DNA of 34,182 nt, from assembly GCA_017998095.1 (NCBI GenBank), contig JAGODU010000029.1, positions 1 to 34,182 on the forward strand, in the 5' to 3' direction. Position 1 is the stretch's first letter; each line of letters opens with the position of its first letter. Shown piece by piece: positions 7,221 to 15,041 of this stretch. The position numbers and the translations under genes are program-made. The notes beneath the pieces are model-generated. The model was not told the DNA's origin, did no database searches, and saw nothing but the letters and a program-made list of their open reading frames with translations. This stretch comes from Prolixibacteraceae bacterium (lineage in GTDB: Bacteria > Bacteroidota > Bacteroidia > Bacteroidales > Prolixibacteraceae).

Positions 7221-7338
7221 AATATCATTTTTTTAATTTGCTTTCTATTAATGATGATGGAATAAATAAAATTCCATAAATTTTTTTGATAATTTTTCTT
7301 TGTTAATTTTAACGTTCCTTAATTCTTTAAAATTAAAA

Positions 7339-7938
7339 ATGCTTTATAACGGAAAACAACTGGAATTTGATCGTCAACTTGATTTACTTCAGATAAAGGA
7401 ATTCAGGCGAACAGGAGATATGGAAATTCTGGGAGTTTTGTATTCAAAATATATGCATTTGGTATATGGTGTTTGTCTTAAGTATTTAAAATCCAGAGAT
7501 GATGCACAGGATGCAGTAATGCAGATTTTCGAAAAACTTACGATTGAAGCAATCAGACAGGAAATAAAACATTTTAAGAATTGGCTCTTTGTTGTTACTA
7601 AGAATTATTGTTTGATGGAAATCAGAAAGCATCATTCTGATGACTCAAAATATTCAGAATGGCAGGAAGAAGAAAAAAAAATTGTGGAATTGAATGATGA
7701 AATGCATCCTATAGATGAAACAGATCGTCTTTCAGAAAAGCTTCTTGCATGCATAGATAAATTAAAAGATGAACAAAGGGATTGTATTAACCTGTTTTAT
7801 TTTAAGAAGAAGTGCTATAGGGAGATAGCTAAAATATTAAGGACTGAAGAGAAGGATATAAAAAACTATATTCAGAATGGAAAGAGAAATCTGAAAATAT
7901 GTTTGGAAAGAAAACATGAGCGAAAGAAACAAGCATAG
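7339..7938 (+). CDS. ECF-type RNA polymerase sigma factor
   Basis: 199 residues from the ATG at 7339; a TTG-initiated extension to 7300 exists but adds 13 hydrophobic residues not expected of the family. Region 2 is visible at LYSKYMHLVYGVCLKYLKS (about 32-50) followed by RDDAQDAVMQIFEKL, and region 4 at LKDEQRDCINLFYFKKKCYR then EIAKILRTEEKDIKNYIQNG, the HTH that reads the -35-type element. The downstream gene starts 23 nt before this stop codon and encodes a membrane anti-sigma-like protein, the standard arrangement. It probably directs the divergent VWA gene and its own operon in response to an envelope signal; targets are inferred. Confidence 0.9.
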   Translation: MLYNGKQLEFDRQLDLLQIKEFRRTGDMEILGVLYSKYMHLVYGVCLKYLKSRDDAQDAVMQIFEKLTIEAIRQEIKHFKNWLFVVTKNYCLMEIRKHHSDDSKYSEWQEEEKKIVELNDEMHPIDETDRLSEKLLACIDKLKDEQRDCINLFYFKKKCYREIAKILRTEEKDIKNYIQNGKRNLKICLERKHERKKQA

Positions 7939-8935
7939 TGAGCAATTAGATGACATATTCAGATATCTGAATGATTCTATGACGAATGCTGAAAGGCACA
8001 CCTTTGAGCGTGAGCTTGAACGCGATATATTTTCTTATGAAGCATTTGAAGGTTTATCTCAATTAAAACCTTCTGATATTGAAAAGGATTTACGTAGTCT
8101 TGATTTTATAGAAGGTAAAAAAAGAAAACCACTTAAATGGATTAAATGGGTTTCAGTAGCTGCAGGGTTTCTGATAATTATATCAGTTTCATATTATTTA
8201 TATGAAAATATTGGAAATTTAAAATTTTCAACTGCAAAAAAAGAGAATGTAACTTCTCCGGAAAATATTAATGAGCCATTGACTTTCAAAAAAGAATCTG
8301 TAAAGATTTCACCTGCAGATACTGTTGCTATAATGCTTGCAGATGCAGGCACTGATGTTAAAACAGAAACAATGTCATCCGTAGCAACTGGAGCTGGAGG
8401 TAATATTACAAATTCAGCAATCAAGATTGAAAGAGAAGCTTTAAAAAAGAAATCCTTACAGCAAGTTAATATTGAACAATCTGTTTCTGCAACAGCAGCA
8501 GCCGGCGTAAAAGATAATTCAGTTGAATCTGTTCCTGCTATTGAAGAAAAAGCTGATGAACCAATTAAAGAGGAATTACCTAAATACACACCTGAAGAAA
8601 CAGCTAAAAAAGAAGAAGCTTTAAAACGACCGGGTGTTAATGCTGAACCTCAACCAATGGGGGGCGCTGCTTTATATAAAAGATATATTGACCAAAACAC
8701 AACTTTTCCTTCTAATGTTGATTTAAAGGAACGAGTCACCTTAAGAGTAAACTTTACCATTTCAAAAACAGGTAATCCAATAAATATTAAAGTTGAAAAA
8801 AGCCCATCTGAAGAATTTACTAAAGAAGCTATTAGAATTATTGATTCCGGGCCAAGATGGTCGCCCAAAATTAAAGATGGAATTCCAGTAGAAGGAGAAA
8901 TGAGTGTCAGAATTACTTTTAAACCTAATAATTAA
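7916..8935 (+). CDS. Anti-sigma-like membrane protein with C-terminal TonB domain
   Basis: 339 residues. The N-terminal cytoplasmic part (about 1-74) is acidic and helical, with YLNDSMTNAERHTFERELER resembling the N-terminal helix of Bacteroidota anti-sigma factors. One membrane segment (about 75-96, IKWVSVAAGFLIIISVSYYL) is followed by a long Lys/Glu/Ala/Pro-rich periplasmic stretch and a TonB C-terminal-like domain (about 250-337), with the usual GGxxxLYKRYI, FPSNVDLKERVTLRVNFTI and PRWSPKIKDGIPV segments. It overlaps the sigma gene by 23 nt, so the two are coupled. The likely role is to hold the sigma factor at the membrane; the TonB-like end could sense or contact an outer-membrane or periplasmic partner, perhaps the VWA protein. 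That link is inference. Confidence 0.82.
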   Translation: MSERNKHSEQLDDIFRYLNDSMTNAERHTFERELERDIFSYEAFEGLSQLKPSDIEKDLRSLDFIEGKKRKPLKWIKWVSVAAGFLIIISVSYYLYENIGNLKFSTAKKENVTSPENINEPLTFKKESVKISPADTVAIMLADAGTDVKTETMSSVATGAGGNITNSAIKIEREALKKKSLQQVNIEQSVSATAAAGVKDNSVESVPAIEEKADEPIKEELPKYTPEETAKKEEALKRPGVNAEPQPMGGAALYKRYIDQNTTFPSNVDLKERVTLRVNFTISKTGNPINIKVEKSPSEEFTKEAIRIIDSGPRWSPKIKDGIPVEGEMSVRITFKPNN

Positions 8936-8958
8936 TGGGGGATAGTCTTGTTGTTTAT

Positions 8959-9675
8959 TTATTTATTTGATTTCTGCCATTCTTCAAATCTTTTACTCAC
9001 TTCATTCCAGTTTACTACATTCCAGAAAGCATTGATGTATTCCGCTCTTTTATTTTGATATTTAAGGTAGTATGCATGTTCCCATACATCAATTGTTAAA
9101 AGAGGAAATCCTTTTTCAGATACTACATCCATCAATGGATTGTCTTGATTGGCTGTTGTAATGATTTTAAGTTTATTATCTTTTTCAGATACAATAAGCC
9201 ATGCCCAACCGCTTCCGAAAACAGAAGTTGAAGCTTTATTAAAAGCTTCTTTAAAATTATTAAATGATCCGAAATTTTCATCAATTACTTTTGCTAATTC
9301 AGATGATATTACTCCGGTTTCAGGTGAAAGGTTGTTCCAGAAAATAACATGATTATAATAACCTCCTCCCATGTTTCTGACTGATGGTGAAGCTTTACTT
9401 ACTTCAGAAAATATTTCTTCTAATTCTTTATTCTCAAGTTCAGTTCCGGTAATTGCTTTTATAAAATTGTCATAATATGTTCTGTGGTGTTTACTGTAAT
9501 GAAGTTCCATTGTCTGGGCGTCTATGTAGGGTTCAAGTGAGTTGTATGCATAAGGTAATGCAGGAAACTCATGTTTAACTATAGGCTTATCATTAGCCTC
9601 AGATTTACTAACTGTAACATTTGTCAATATTATTGTTGTCATGATTACTAAGATTTTAAAATTTATTGTTTTCAT
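8959..9675 (-). CDS. sod: Exported superoxide dismutase, Mn-type signature
   Basis: 238 residues from the ATG at 9673-9675; an upstream ATG at 9714 adds 13 residues but MKTINFKILVIMTTIILT is a good signal-peptide start. After a signal peptide of about 27 residues the mature enzyme begins KHEFPALPYAYNSLEPYIDA, the standard Fe/Mn-SOD start. Metal ligands are visible: His in MELHYSKHH, His in YYNHVIFW, and Asp and His in DVWEHAYYLKY. The discriminating positions are Gly-Gly before the second ligand (GGGYYNH) and Gln in TTANQDNP, the Mn-SOD pattern; Fe-SODs have Gln at the first and Ala/Gly at the second. It converts superoxide to peroxide and oxygen, here outside the cytoplasm. It is convergent with the anti-sigma gene, 23 bp away. 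Confidence 0.9.
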   Translation of the reverse strand: MKTINFKILVIMTTIILTNVTVSKSEANDKPIVKHEFPALPYAYNSLEPYIDAQTMELHYSKHHRTYYDNFIKAITGTELENKELEEIFSEVSKASPSVRNMGGGYYNHVIFWNNLSPETGVISSELAKVIDENFGSFNNFKEAFNKASTSVFGSGWAWLIVSEKDNKLKIITTANQDNPLMDVVSEKGFPLLTIDVWEHAYYLKYQNKRAEYINAFWNVVNWNEVSKRFEEWQKSNK

Positions 9676-9832
9676 TGTTTTAATTTTTTTGAATATAACA
9701 ACGTGGATATACAAAAAGTTGAGTTAACATAAATATTAAGAATACTTGACTTGTAAAGAAACCTTTATTGTTTATTATTTACTTCTACAAAGTATTATTG
9801 AAGTGAAGTATTTTTAGATATTAAAAAATAAA

Positions 9833-9877
9833 AAGGCAGAATTCCACTTTTCATAGATTGAAATGGAATTCTGCCTT
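9833..9877 (-). terminator. Terminator of aspS
   Basis: AAGGCAGAATTCCA (9833-9846) and TGGAATTCTGCCTT (9864-9877) form a perfect 14-bp stem around a 17-nt loop. Read on the minus strand the stem is followed by TTTTATTTTTT. It lies 19 nt after the aspS stop codon. The rest of 9676-9832 is the AT-rich upstream region of the superoxide dismutase gene, with no clear -7 box. Confidence 0.85.
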
Positions 9878-9895
9878 AAAATTTTAAATGTCTTA

Positions 9896-11647
9896 TTATT
9901 GCTGAATATTAACTAATAGATTAAGTTCTTTTAACTGATCATCAGAGATTAATGAAGGAGCGTCCATCATAACATCTCTTCCGGTATTGTTTTTTGGGAA
10001 AGCAATTACATCACGAATTGAATCAAGCCCGGCAAACATACTTACAAGTCTGTCAAAACCGAAAGCTATACCAGCATGAGGAGGTGCACCATATTTGAAA
10101 GCATTCATTAGAAATCCAAATTGATATTGAGCTTGTTCAGGAGTAAAGCCTAAAAGACCAAACATCTTTGCTTGTAATCCGCTATCGAATATACGAACAG
10201 AACCTCCACCAATTTCAACTCCGTTTATTACCAGGTCGTATGCATTGGCTCTGACAGCTCCGGGATTTGTATCGAGTAAAGATATATCTTCAGGTTTTGG
10301 AGATGTAAAAGGATGATGCATCGCATGATATCTTCCTGTTTCTTCATCCCATTCAAGTAATGGAAAATCAACTACCCAAAGAGGTTTATAGACAGTTTTA
10401 TCTACAAGACTCATTTGTTTTGCCATTTCTAGTCTTAGGGCTCCCATTTGAATACGTGTTTTATCTTTTTCTCCTGAAAGAATTAATATTAAATCTCCGG
10501 GTTTAGCATTACATGCTTCAGCCCATTTTTTGAGATCTTCTTCAGTATAGAATTTGTCTACAGATGACTTTAATGTTCCATCGATACCATAGCGTAAATA
10601 AACTAATCCTTTAGCACCAATCTGCTGTCTTTTTACATATTCAGTGAGGGCGTCTATTTGTTTGCGGGTATAATCAGCGCAGCCTTCAGCACAAATAGCA
10701 ACAACTATTTCTGCTGAATTGAATACCTGAAAATCTTTACCTTTTGTAAGTTCCGTTATTTCATTAAATGTCATTTCAAAGCGGATATCCGGTTTGTCGC
10801 TTCCGTATTTTTCCATGGCTTCACTGTATGGCATCCTTGGAAATTCTCCCGGATCGAAACCTTTTATCTCTTTGAAAAGATGGCGTGTCATGCCTTCAAA
10901 AGTATTTAGAATGTCGTTTTGTTCAACAAAAGCCATCTCGCAATCAATTTGAGTAAATTCAGGTTGACGATCTGCCCTCAAATCTTCATCTCTAAAACAT
11001 TTTACAATCTGATAGTATCTGTCAAATCCTGCAACCATAAGAAGTTGCTTAAGTTGTTGGGGCGACTGTGGCAATGCATAAAACTCACCTGGATTCATTC
11101 TTGAAGGTACTACAAAGTCACGGGCTCCTTCAGGTGTGGATTTAATCAGTACAGGAGTTTCTGTTTCAATAAAATTGAGAGAATCAAGATAATTTCTTAC
11201 TTTGATTGCCATTTTGGAGCGAAGAATAAGGTTATCCCTAACTTCATCACGGCGTAAATCAAGATATCTGTATTTCATCCTTATCTCATCACCTCCGTCT
11301 GTATCATTCTGAATTGTAAATGGGGGGATTTCGGAAGGGCTTAATACCCTTATAGTTGATACTTCTATTTCAATTTCTCCGGTATCAATTTTATTATTTT
11401 TACTTTCACGTTCCCGAACAAAACCTTCAACCTGCAGAACAAATTCACGACCGAGCGAATTAGCTGAATTTTTTAGTTCCTCAGATGCTTTATCATCTAT
11501 GACAAGTTGTGTAATTCCATATCTGTCACGAAGATCTAAGAAAGTCATAGCTCCAAGTTTTCTAACTCTTTGTACCCATCCAGCTAATGTTGTTTTTTCG
11601 CCGATGTTTTCGATTCTCAGCTGACCGCAAGTGTGTGTTCTGTACAT
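9896..11647 (-). CDS. aspS: Aspartate--tRNA ligase
   Basis: 583 residues from the ATG at 11645-11647 ([11 protein letters not shown]); the frame extends 9 codons further but the family starts here. Order of domains: OB-fold anticodon-binding domain (about 1-110, [20 protein letters not shown]), class II catalytic core with motif 2 near [20 protein letters not shown], the bacterial GAD insertion (about 290-420) and motif 3 at [15 protein letters not shown]. Length and the GAD insertion mark the bacterial type. It charges tRNA-Asp in the cytoplasm. A strong terminator follows. The MATE gene ends 73 bp upstream on the same strand, so read-through from MATE into aspS is possible, but no promoter was identified between them. 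Confidence 0.97.
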   Translation of the reverse strand: MYRTHTCGQLRIENIGEKTTLAGWVQRVRKLGAMTFLDLRDRYGITQLVIDDKASEELKNSANSLGREFVLQVEGFVRERESKNNKIDTGEIEIEVSTIRVLSPSEIPPFTIQNDTDGGDEIRMKYRYLDLRRDEVRDNLILRSKMAIKVRNYLDSLNFIETETPVLIKSTPEGARDFVVPSRMNPGEFYALPQSPQQLKQLLMVAGFDRYYQIVKCFRDEDLRADRQPEFTQIDCEMAFVEQNDILNTFEGMTRHLFKEIKGFDPGEFPRMPYSEAMEKYGSDKPDIRFEMTFNEITELTKGKDFQVFNSAEIVVAICAEGCADYTRKQIDALTEYVKRQQIGAKGLVYLRYGIDGTLKSSVDKFYTEEDLKKWAEACNAKPGDLILILSGEKDKTRIQMGALRLEMAKQMSLVDKTVYKPLWVVDFPLLEWDEETGRYHAMHHPFTSPKPEDISLLDTNPGAVRANAYDLVINGVEIGGGSVRIFDSGLQAKMFGLLGFTPEQAQYQFGFLMNAFKYGAPPHAGIAFGFDRLVSMFAGLDSIRDVIAFPKNNTGRDVMMDAPSLISDDQLKELNLLVNIQQ

Positions 11648-11720
11648 AATTTGCTTGTTATATTTAAACGCCAAAAATAATAATTTAACCGCAACCAGAT
11701 ATTTGATTGAGGTTAAATTA

Positions 11721-13124
11721 TTAAACTTCTTTAAGTTTCCATTTGCCTTTTTTGAAAAAATAATAAATAGACAGGGTCATTACTGATTCTGCAAATACTA
11801 TTGCCAGAAACACTCCGTTTTGTTCCATTTTCAATATTTTAGAAAGAAACCATGCCAGAGGTATTTCAATTAGCCAGAAAGCTACAATATTTACGTAGAA
11901 AGGTGTCCTCGTATCTCCGGCTCCATTAATAGTATTTACAAGCACCATTCCTAATCCGTACAATATTAGTCCGATACTTACAATTCTTAAGCTATTTCCA
12001 CCATAACTGATTATGTTTTTATCAGCTGAAAGGAGACTAATAAAGGATTCAGGCCAGGCAATGAGAAAAACTGAAATAATACCCATCAAAATCATTATTG
12101 TTCCTGATGCAATAATTGCTGATTTTTCAGCTCTGGTTGCCAGACCGGCACCTAAATTTTGGCCAACAAGTGTAGATGCTGCATTTGAAATTCCTAAACC
12201 AGGCAAAAGTACAAACATGATTATTCTTAAAGCAATTGTATAACCTGCAAGAACTTCGCTTCCAAATACAGCCACTATGCTCATAAGTATGATCCAGCTT
12301 GACTGACTTATTATGTGCTGACTAACTGTACCTATCGAAAGATTAAGTATGCGGCCGATCATTTTAAAATCAGGGTTAAGGTTAATTCCTAAAAGATTTA
12401 TTTTGCTCTTACCTCTTAGCAAATAATAAAATTGCAAAAGTACAGCCATCCCTCTTCCTATAGTTGTAGCAACAGCTGCTCCTTGAACTCCCATTGCCGG
12501 AATTGGCCCTAAGCCAAATATAAAGATAGGGTCTAATATAATATTTATGCCATTGGCAAATAACAAAACTTTTAATGCAATAACAGGATTGCCTGAGCTT
12601 CGAAATATTGCATTGTTGATGAAAAGCATTAATATGACAAGATTGCTTCCAAACATTATTGTAGTATATGAAGACATTTCATTTACAATATTATCTGAAG
12701 CATTCATAAGCCTCAGCATGTCTTTTGAAAATAGAATTCCGGGAACTGCAATAATTATTGAAATTATAATTCCTGTTATAATAGCCTGATATGAGGATTT
12801 TGATGCTTTTTCGTACTTTTTTTCTCCTATTCTGCGACTCACTATTGCAGATGTAGCTACTGAAAGTCCTGAGGATATTGCATAGATTATTGTTATAATT
12901 GATTCAGTTAAGCCTACAGTTGCAATAGCATCTGCGCCAAGCTTACTTACAAAAAATATGTCTACGATAGCAAAAATTGATTCCATTAACATTTCAAGCA
13001 CCATTGGTACTGACAGGAGAAAAACAGCGCGTTTTAAATTGCCCTGAGTATAATCATGCTCTTCTCCACGAAGAGCGTCTTTTATTTCAAGGAATAATTG
13101 TTTTATTTTATTTTTAGAGTTCAT
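11721..13124 (-). CDS. MATE-family multidrug/Na+ efflux transporter
   Basis: 467 residues with about 12 membrane segments in two similar halves. The N-terminal half contains [20 protein letters not shown] and the conserved A-T-V-G-L-T-E segment; the C-terminal half contains [17 protein letters not shown], typical of MATE proteins of the NorM/DinF type. It exports cationic drugs or metabolites in exchange for Na+ or H+; the substrate cannot be read from sequence. Its ATG overlaps the TGA of an upstream 44-codon ORF (ATGA), so its translation is likely coupled to that ORF. The message carries a leader of about 170 nt with a predicted three-way junction. The MATE gene itself has no good Shine-Dalgarno sequence; the short ORF has GGAGG. 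Confidence 0.92.
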   Translation of the reverse strand: MNSKNKIKQLFLEIKDALRGEEHDYTQGNLKRAVFLLSVPMVLEMLMESIFAIVDIFFVSKLGADAIATVGLTESIITIIYAISSGLSVATSAIVSRRIGEKKYEKASKSSYQAIITGIIISIIIAVPGILFSKDMLRLMNASDNIVNEMSSYTTIMFGSNLVILMLFINNAIFRSSGNPVIALKVLLFANGINIILDPIFIFGLGPIPAMGVQGAAVATTIGRGMAVLLQFYYLLRGKSKINLLGINLNPDFKMIGRILNLSIGTVSQHIISQSSWIILMSIVAVFGSEVLAGYTIALRIIMFVLLPGLGISNAASTLVGQNLGAGLATRAEKSAIIASGTIMILMGIISVFLIAWPESFISLLSADKNIISYGGNSLRIVSIGLILYGLGMVLVNTINGAGDTRTPFYVNIVAFWLIEIPLAWFLSKILKMEQNGVFLAIVFAESVMTLSIYYFFKKGKWKLKEV

Positions 13125-13255
13125 AATTTTAACTGATTTCGTTTTCGTTTTAGCAATAAATCTTGTTCACACATTAATGACTTGGCAATAGAATTATTGC
13201 CGGGTGTTGTAAACGGATTGGTTTTAAACACAATGGTTAGAAATGAAGTTTTCAT
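13121..13255 (-). CDS. Candidate 44-aa leader ORF coupled to the MATE gene
   Basis: The ORF runs from ATG at 13253-13255 to TGA at 13121-13123 and begins MKTSFLTIVFKTNPFTTPGN; the last part is basic ([12 protein letters not shown]). GGAGG at 13263-13267 lies 7 nt before the start, an unusually strong Shine-Dalgarno for a Bacteroidota gene. The stop overlaps the MATE start as ATGA. Such an arrangement fits a leader peptide controlling a resistance or efflux gene by translational attenuation. The peptide has no recognised family, so it could also be a tiny structural protein or chance; the strong SD and exact overlap argue against chance. Confidence 0.5.
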   Translation of the reverse strand: MKTSFLTIVFKTNPFTTPGNNSIAKSLMCEQDLLLKRKRNQLKL

Positions 13256-13320
13256 AGAAATTCCTCCAAATTTTAATAGTTAATAAGAATATGAAATTAT
13301 AAAATTCAAGAAAGAAAGAA

Positions 13321-13384
13321 CAACGCTATTACAAACCGAATGATAGATAAATTCGGTCGTGCAAGGAGGGCACTATTTGCGCTG
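13321..13384 (-). ncRNA. Candidate structured cis-regulatory RNA (three-way junction) in the MATE leader
   Basis: On the minus-strand RNA, CAGCGC (13384-13379) pairs with GCGUUG (13326-13321) as a closing stem. Inside it are a hairpin GUGC-CCUCCUU-GCAC (13373-13359) and a 7-bp hairpin ACCGAAU/AUUCGGU (13357-13335). Junction segments are 5, 1 and 8 nt. The first hairpin's loop, CCUCCUU, is the anti-Shine-Dalgarno sequence and can pair with the GGAGG (13263-13267) before the short ORF, so ligand- or stress-dependent exposure of the loop could switch translation. I do not recognise a known riboswitch class. Pairing is by eye, with no energy calculation. Confidence 0.45.
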
Positions 13385-13423
13385 TATGTATTTTCATAAA
13401 AGTTTTTTTGCTTCCTTAAGAAA

Positions 13424-13431
13424 CAAATGTA
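13424..13431 (-). promoter_or_regulatory. Putative -7 box for the MATE leader transcript
   Basis: TACATTTG on the minus strand fits TAnnTTTG; transcription would start near 13415, giving a leader of about 160-170 nt before the 44-codon ORF. No good TTTG is seen at -33; instead a small dyad (GGAC at 13451-13454, GTCC at 13462-13465) covers that position and may be an activator or repressor site. The rest of 13432-13519 shows nothing further. Confidence 0.4.
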
Positions 13432-13519
13432 GAAAAATTATAAATTATTGGGACACAGTACGTCCATTTTTTAATGCTGTTTTAAAAAAATTAACATTAA
13501 TTATAAAAAGATAAATATT

Positions 13520-13654
13520 CTATAAAATGCGGATTAATACAAAATAAAAACTAGAAATCAATAATCCCCATGCTACAACAGTAGCTATAACCAAAAAATG
13601 AACTGTATAATTTTTTTTCCATTCATTTTTCCCTTGATGTGCTTCCCTGTTCAT
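13520..13654 (-). CDS. Small single-helix membrane protein (44 aa), candidate
   Basis: ATG at 13652-13654, stop TAG at 13520-13522. A hydrophilic N-terminus rich in Lys, Asn and His (MNREAHQGKNEWKKNYTVHF) precedes one hydrophobic helix (about residues 18-41, VHFLVIATVVAWGLLISSFY) and a short basic end. AAAAGG lies 6 nt upstream of the start. The N-in/positive-inside layout is that of a real small membrane protein, resembling subunit-like or stress-induced miniproteins, but no family is recognised. It lies alone between the MATE leader and tadA. Confidence 0.45.
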   Translation of the reverse strand: MNREAHQGKNEWKKNYTVHFLVIATVVAWGLLISSFYFVLIRIL

Positions 13655-13696
13655 ACAAAACCTTTTAAAATGATCCTCTTTTATACCTCTTATTTT

Positions 13697-13716
13697 AAGT
13701 CTTTCCCCAAAGACTT
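13697..13716. other. Perfect 8-bp inverted repeat with CCCC loop
   Basis: AAGTCTTT-CCCC-AAAGACTT, 43 bp upstream of the 44-aa ORF on the minus strand. On the plus strand no T-run follows closely (GTTTAGG). It could be an operator or an upstream leader hairpin of the small ORF. The remainder of 13717-13887 is AT-rich intergenic sequence. Confidence 0.35.
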
Positions 13717-13887
13717 GTTTAGGTTATAAAAATATAATTTTAAATGAGCAAAATTCATGACAAATGAAATATTTTCTGCTTAAAAACAAGTTATACAACA
13801 CATTATATACTTATTTGTCAAATATTGAGCTTATGTTAATGTCCCATTTTAGGAAATAATATTAATAATTGGGAATTTACAAAGTGC

Positions 13888-13895
13888 TATATTTG
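13888..13895 (+). promoter_or_regulatory. -7 box of tadA
   Basis: TATATTTG fits TAnnTTTG; ATTG at 13868-13871 is a candidate -33 element with 16-nt spacing. The start codon at 13910 is 15 nt past the box, so the 5' UTR would be only several nucleotides. Confidence 0.55.
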
Positions 13896-13909
13896 TAGAA
13901 AACAATATT

Positions 13910-14353
13910 ATGATACAGGTGTTTGATGATGAATACTTTATGAAGAAAGCGTTGGAAGAAGCAAAAGAAGCTTATCTTGAGGGAGAAGTTCCTGTTGGAT
14001 GTGTAATTGTTTCCGGAAATAAAATTATTGCCAGATCACATAACCTAACTGAAAAGCTTAATGATGTTACTGCTCATGCAGAAATGCAAGCCATTACTTC
14101 TGCTGCAAATCAGTTAGGCGGCAAATACCTGACTGATTGTACTATATATGTATCTGTTGAGCCTTGCGTAATGTGTGCAGGTGCTTTATCCTGGGCTCAG
14201 ATAAAAAAAATCGTATTTGGTGCTTCAGATGAAAAGAAAGGATTCCTAAAATATTCTTCTGAAATTTTACATCCTAAAACTAAAGTTGTAAAAGGGATAA
14301 TGGAAAAGGAATGTTCTTTGCTTATGAAGAACTTTTTTATCGAAAGGCGATAA
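13910..14353 (+). CDS. tadA: tRNA-specific adenosine deaminase (A34 to inosine)
   Basis: 147 residues, the normal length. The zinc deaminase motifs are complete: HAEMQAI (His and catalytic Glu, about residues 56-62) and PCVMCAGAL with the two zinc-binding Cys (about 84-87). The N-terminal VPVGCVIV and the C-terminal KKIVFGASDEKKG segments are also typical of TadA rather than of cytidine or guanine deaminases. The enzyme converts the wobble adenosine of tRNA-Arg(ACG) to inosine in the cytoplasm and acts as a homodimer. It is transcribed from a promoter close to its start; the next gene is 102 bp downstream. Confidence 0.95.
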   Translation: MIQVFDDEYFMKKALEEAKEAYLEGEVPVGCVIVSGNKIIARSHNLTEKLNDVTAHAEMQAITSAANQLGGKYLTDCTIYVSVEPCVMCAGALSWAQIKKIVFGASDEKKGFLKYSSEILHPKTKVVKGIMEKECSLLMKNFFIERR

Positions 14354-14409
14354 AAAGTTTAAAAAATGTTGCATAGGTTTTTTTATATTCACAAGAAAAC
14401 AATATATTT

Positions 14410-14432
14410 ATAGTCAATTATTTATCGACTAT
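14410..14432. promoter_or_regulatory. Dyad upstream of the polyproline-tailed gene
   Basis: ATAGTC (14410-14415) and GACTAT (14427-14432) are perfect inverted arms 11 bp apart, 24 bp before the start at 14456. This is a plausible operator for the downstream three-gene set. No -7 box was found nearby. Confidence 0.3.
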
Positions 14433-14455
14433 TTATTAACCCCTAATTAATTTTA

Positions 14456-15013
14456 ATGGCAAAAAAGACTATCAATGTCAAAGTTAGAGTTTTCATTGAA
14501 GAAATGCTTAGCTATTATCAATGGGACAATTCTTACGGAACAATTGACAAGCCATTCCCTGCTGAATCTTTTTATTTACTGGAAGCCCCAAAGGCCAAAT
14601 TTACAGGTCCTTTAAAGGATATTCTGGTTTTTGAAAATGATACAGAATTCCATTGGAACATTGAATCAGGAGCAGGCGGCATTGTTAATTTTGTAGATCT
14701 TAACGGTGATTCTCAGCTCGATTTGCAGATGATCACCAGCTCTCCTTCCCAAAAGAAATGGGATAAAACAATCAAAAACGCTCCTCAGATGGATGATAAA
14801 GGTAAAATCAAGTTTCTGCCAAAAGATAAAGAACATAAGGATGGCAGTCTTAAAAAAGAATTTGTTTTTGCCACTACTGACTCTGTTCCTGAAGATGCTG
14901 TTATGAAATATTCAATTCTTTTTGAATTTAAAGATCAAAAAGATAAATTGAAGTATGGATTTGTTGATCCCTTTGCTGGCGGTGGTATCCCACCACCACC
15001 ACCACCACCCTAA
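14456..15013 (+). CDS. Unknown 185-aa protein with seven-proline C-terminus
   Basis: No signal peptide and no membrane segment. The first 90 residues look like a beta-rich domain (INVKVRVFIEEMLSYYQWDN, FYLLEAPKAKFTGPL, ILVFENDTEFHWNI); the middle is highly charged (KEHKDGSLKKEF) and the end is DPFAGGGIPPPPPPP, with all seven prolines immediately before the stop codon. The VDLNGDSQLDLQM segment resembles an EF-hand-like D-x-N-x-D-x-x-x-D loop, possibly chance. I recognise no family. It is 28 bp upstream of the sensor kinase on the same strand, so it may form an operon with the two-component pair. Synthesis of the tail needs EF-P, and stalling at the end could influence translation of the kinase gene. 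Confidence 0.75.
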   Translation: MAKKTINVKVRVFIEEMLSYYQWDNSYGTIDKPFPAESFYLLEAPKAKFTGPLKDILVFENDTEFHWNIESGAGGIVNFVDLNGDSQLDLQMITSSPSQKKWDKTIKNAPQMDDKGKIKFLPKDKEHKDGSLKKEFVFATTDSVPEDAVMKYSILFEFKDQKDKLKYGFVDPFAGGGIPPPPPPP

Positions 15014-15041
15014 CCGTAATATCATAAAATTTAGAGGTTGA

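Noticed and set aside
7300..7338. TTG-initiated extension of the sigma factor
   Set aside because: Adds a hydrophobic stretch not found in ECF sigma factors; the ATG at 7339 is preferred.
8194..8868. Minus-strand ORFs of 131 and 72 codons inside the anti-sigma gene
   Set aside because: They lie wholly within a well-supported gene in a shadow frame and have no ribosome site or recognisable domain.
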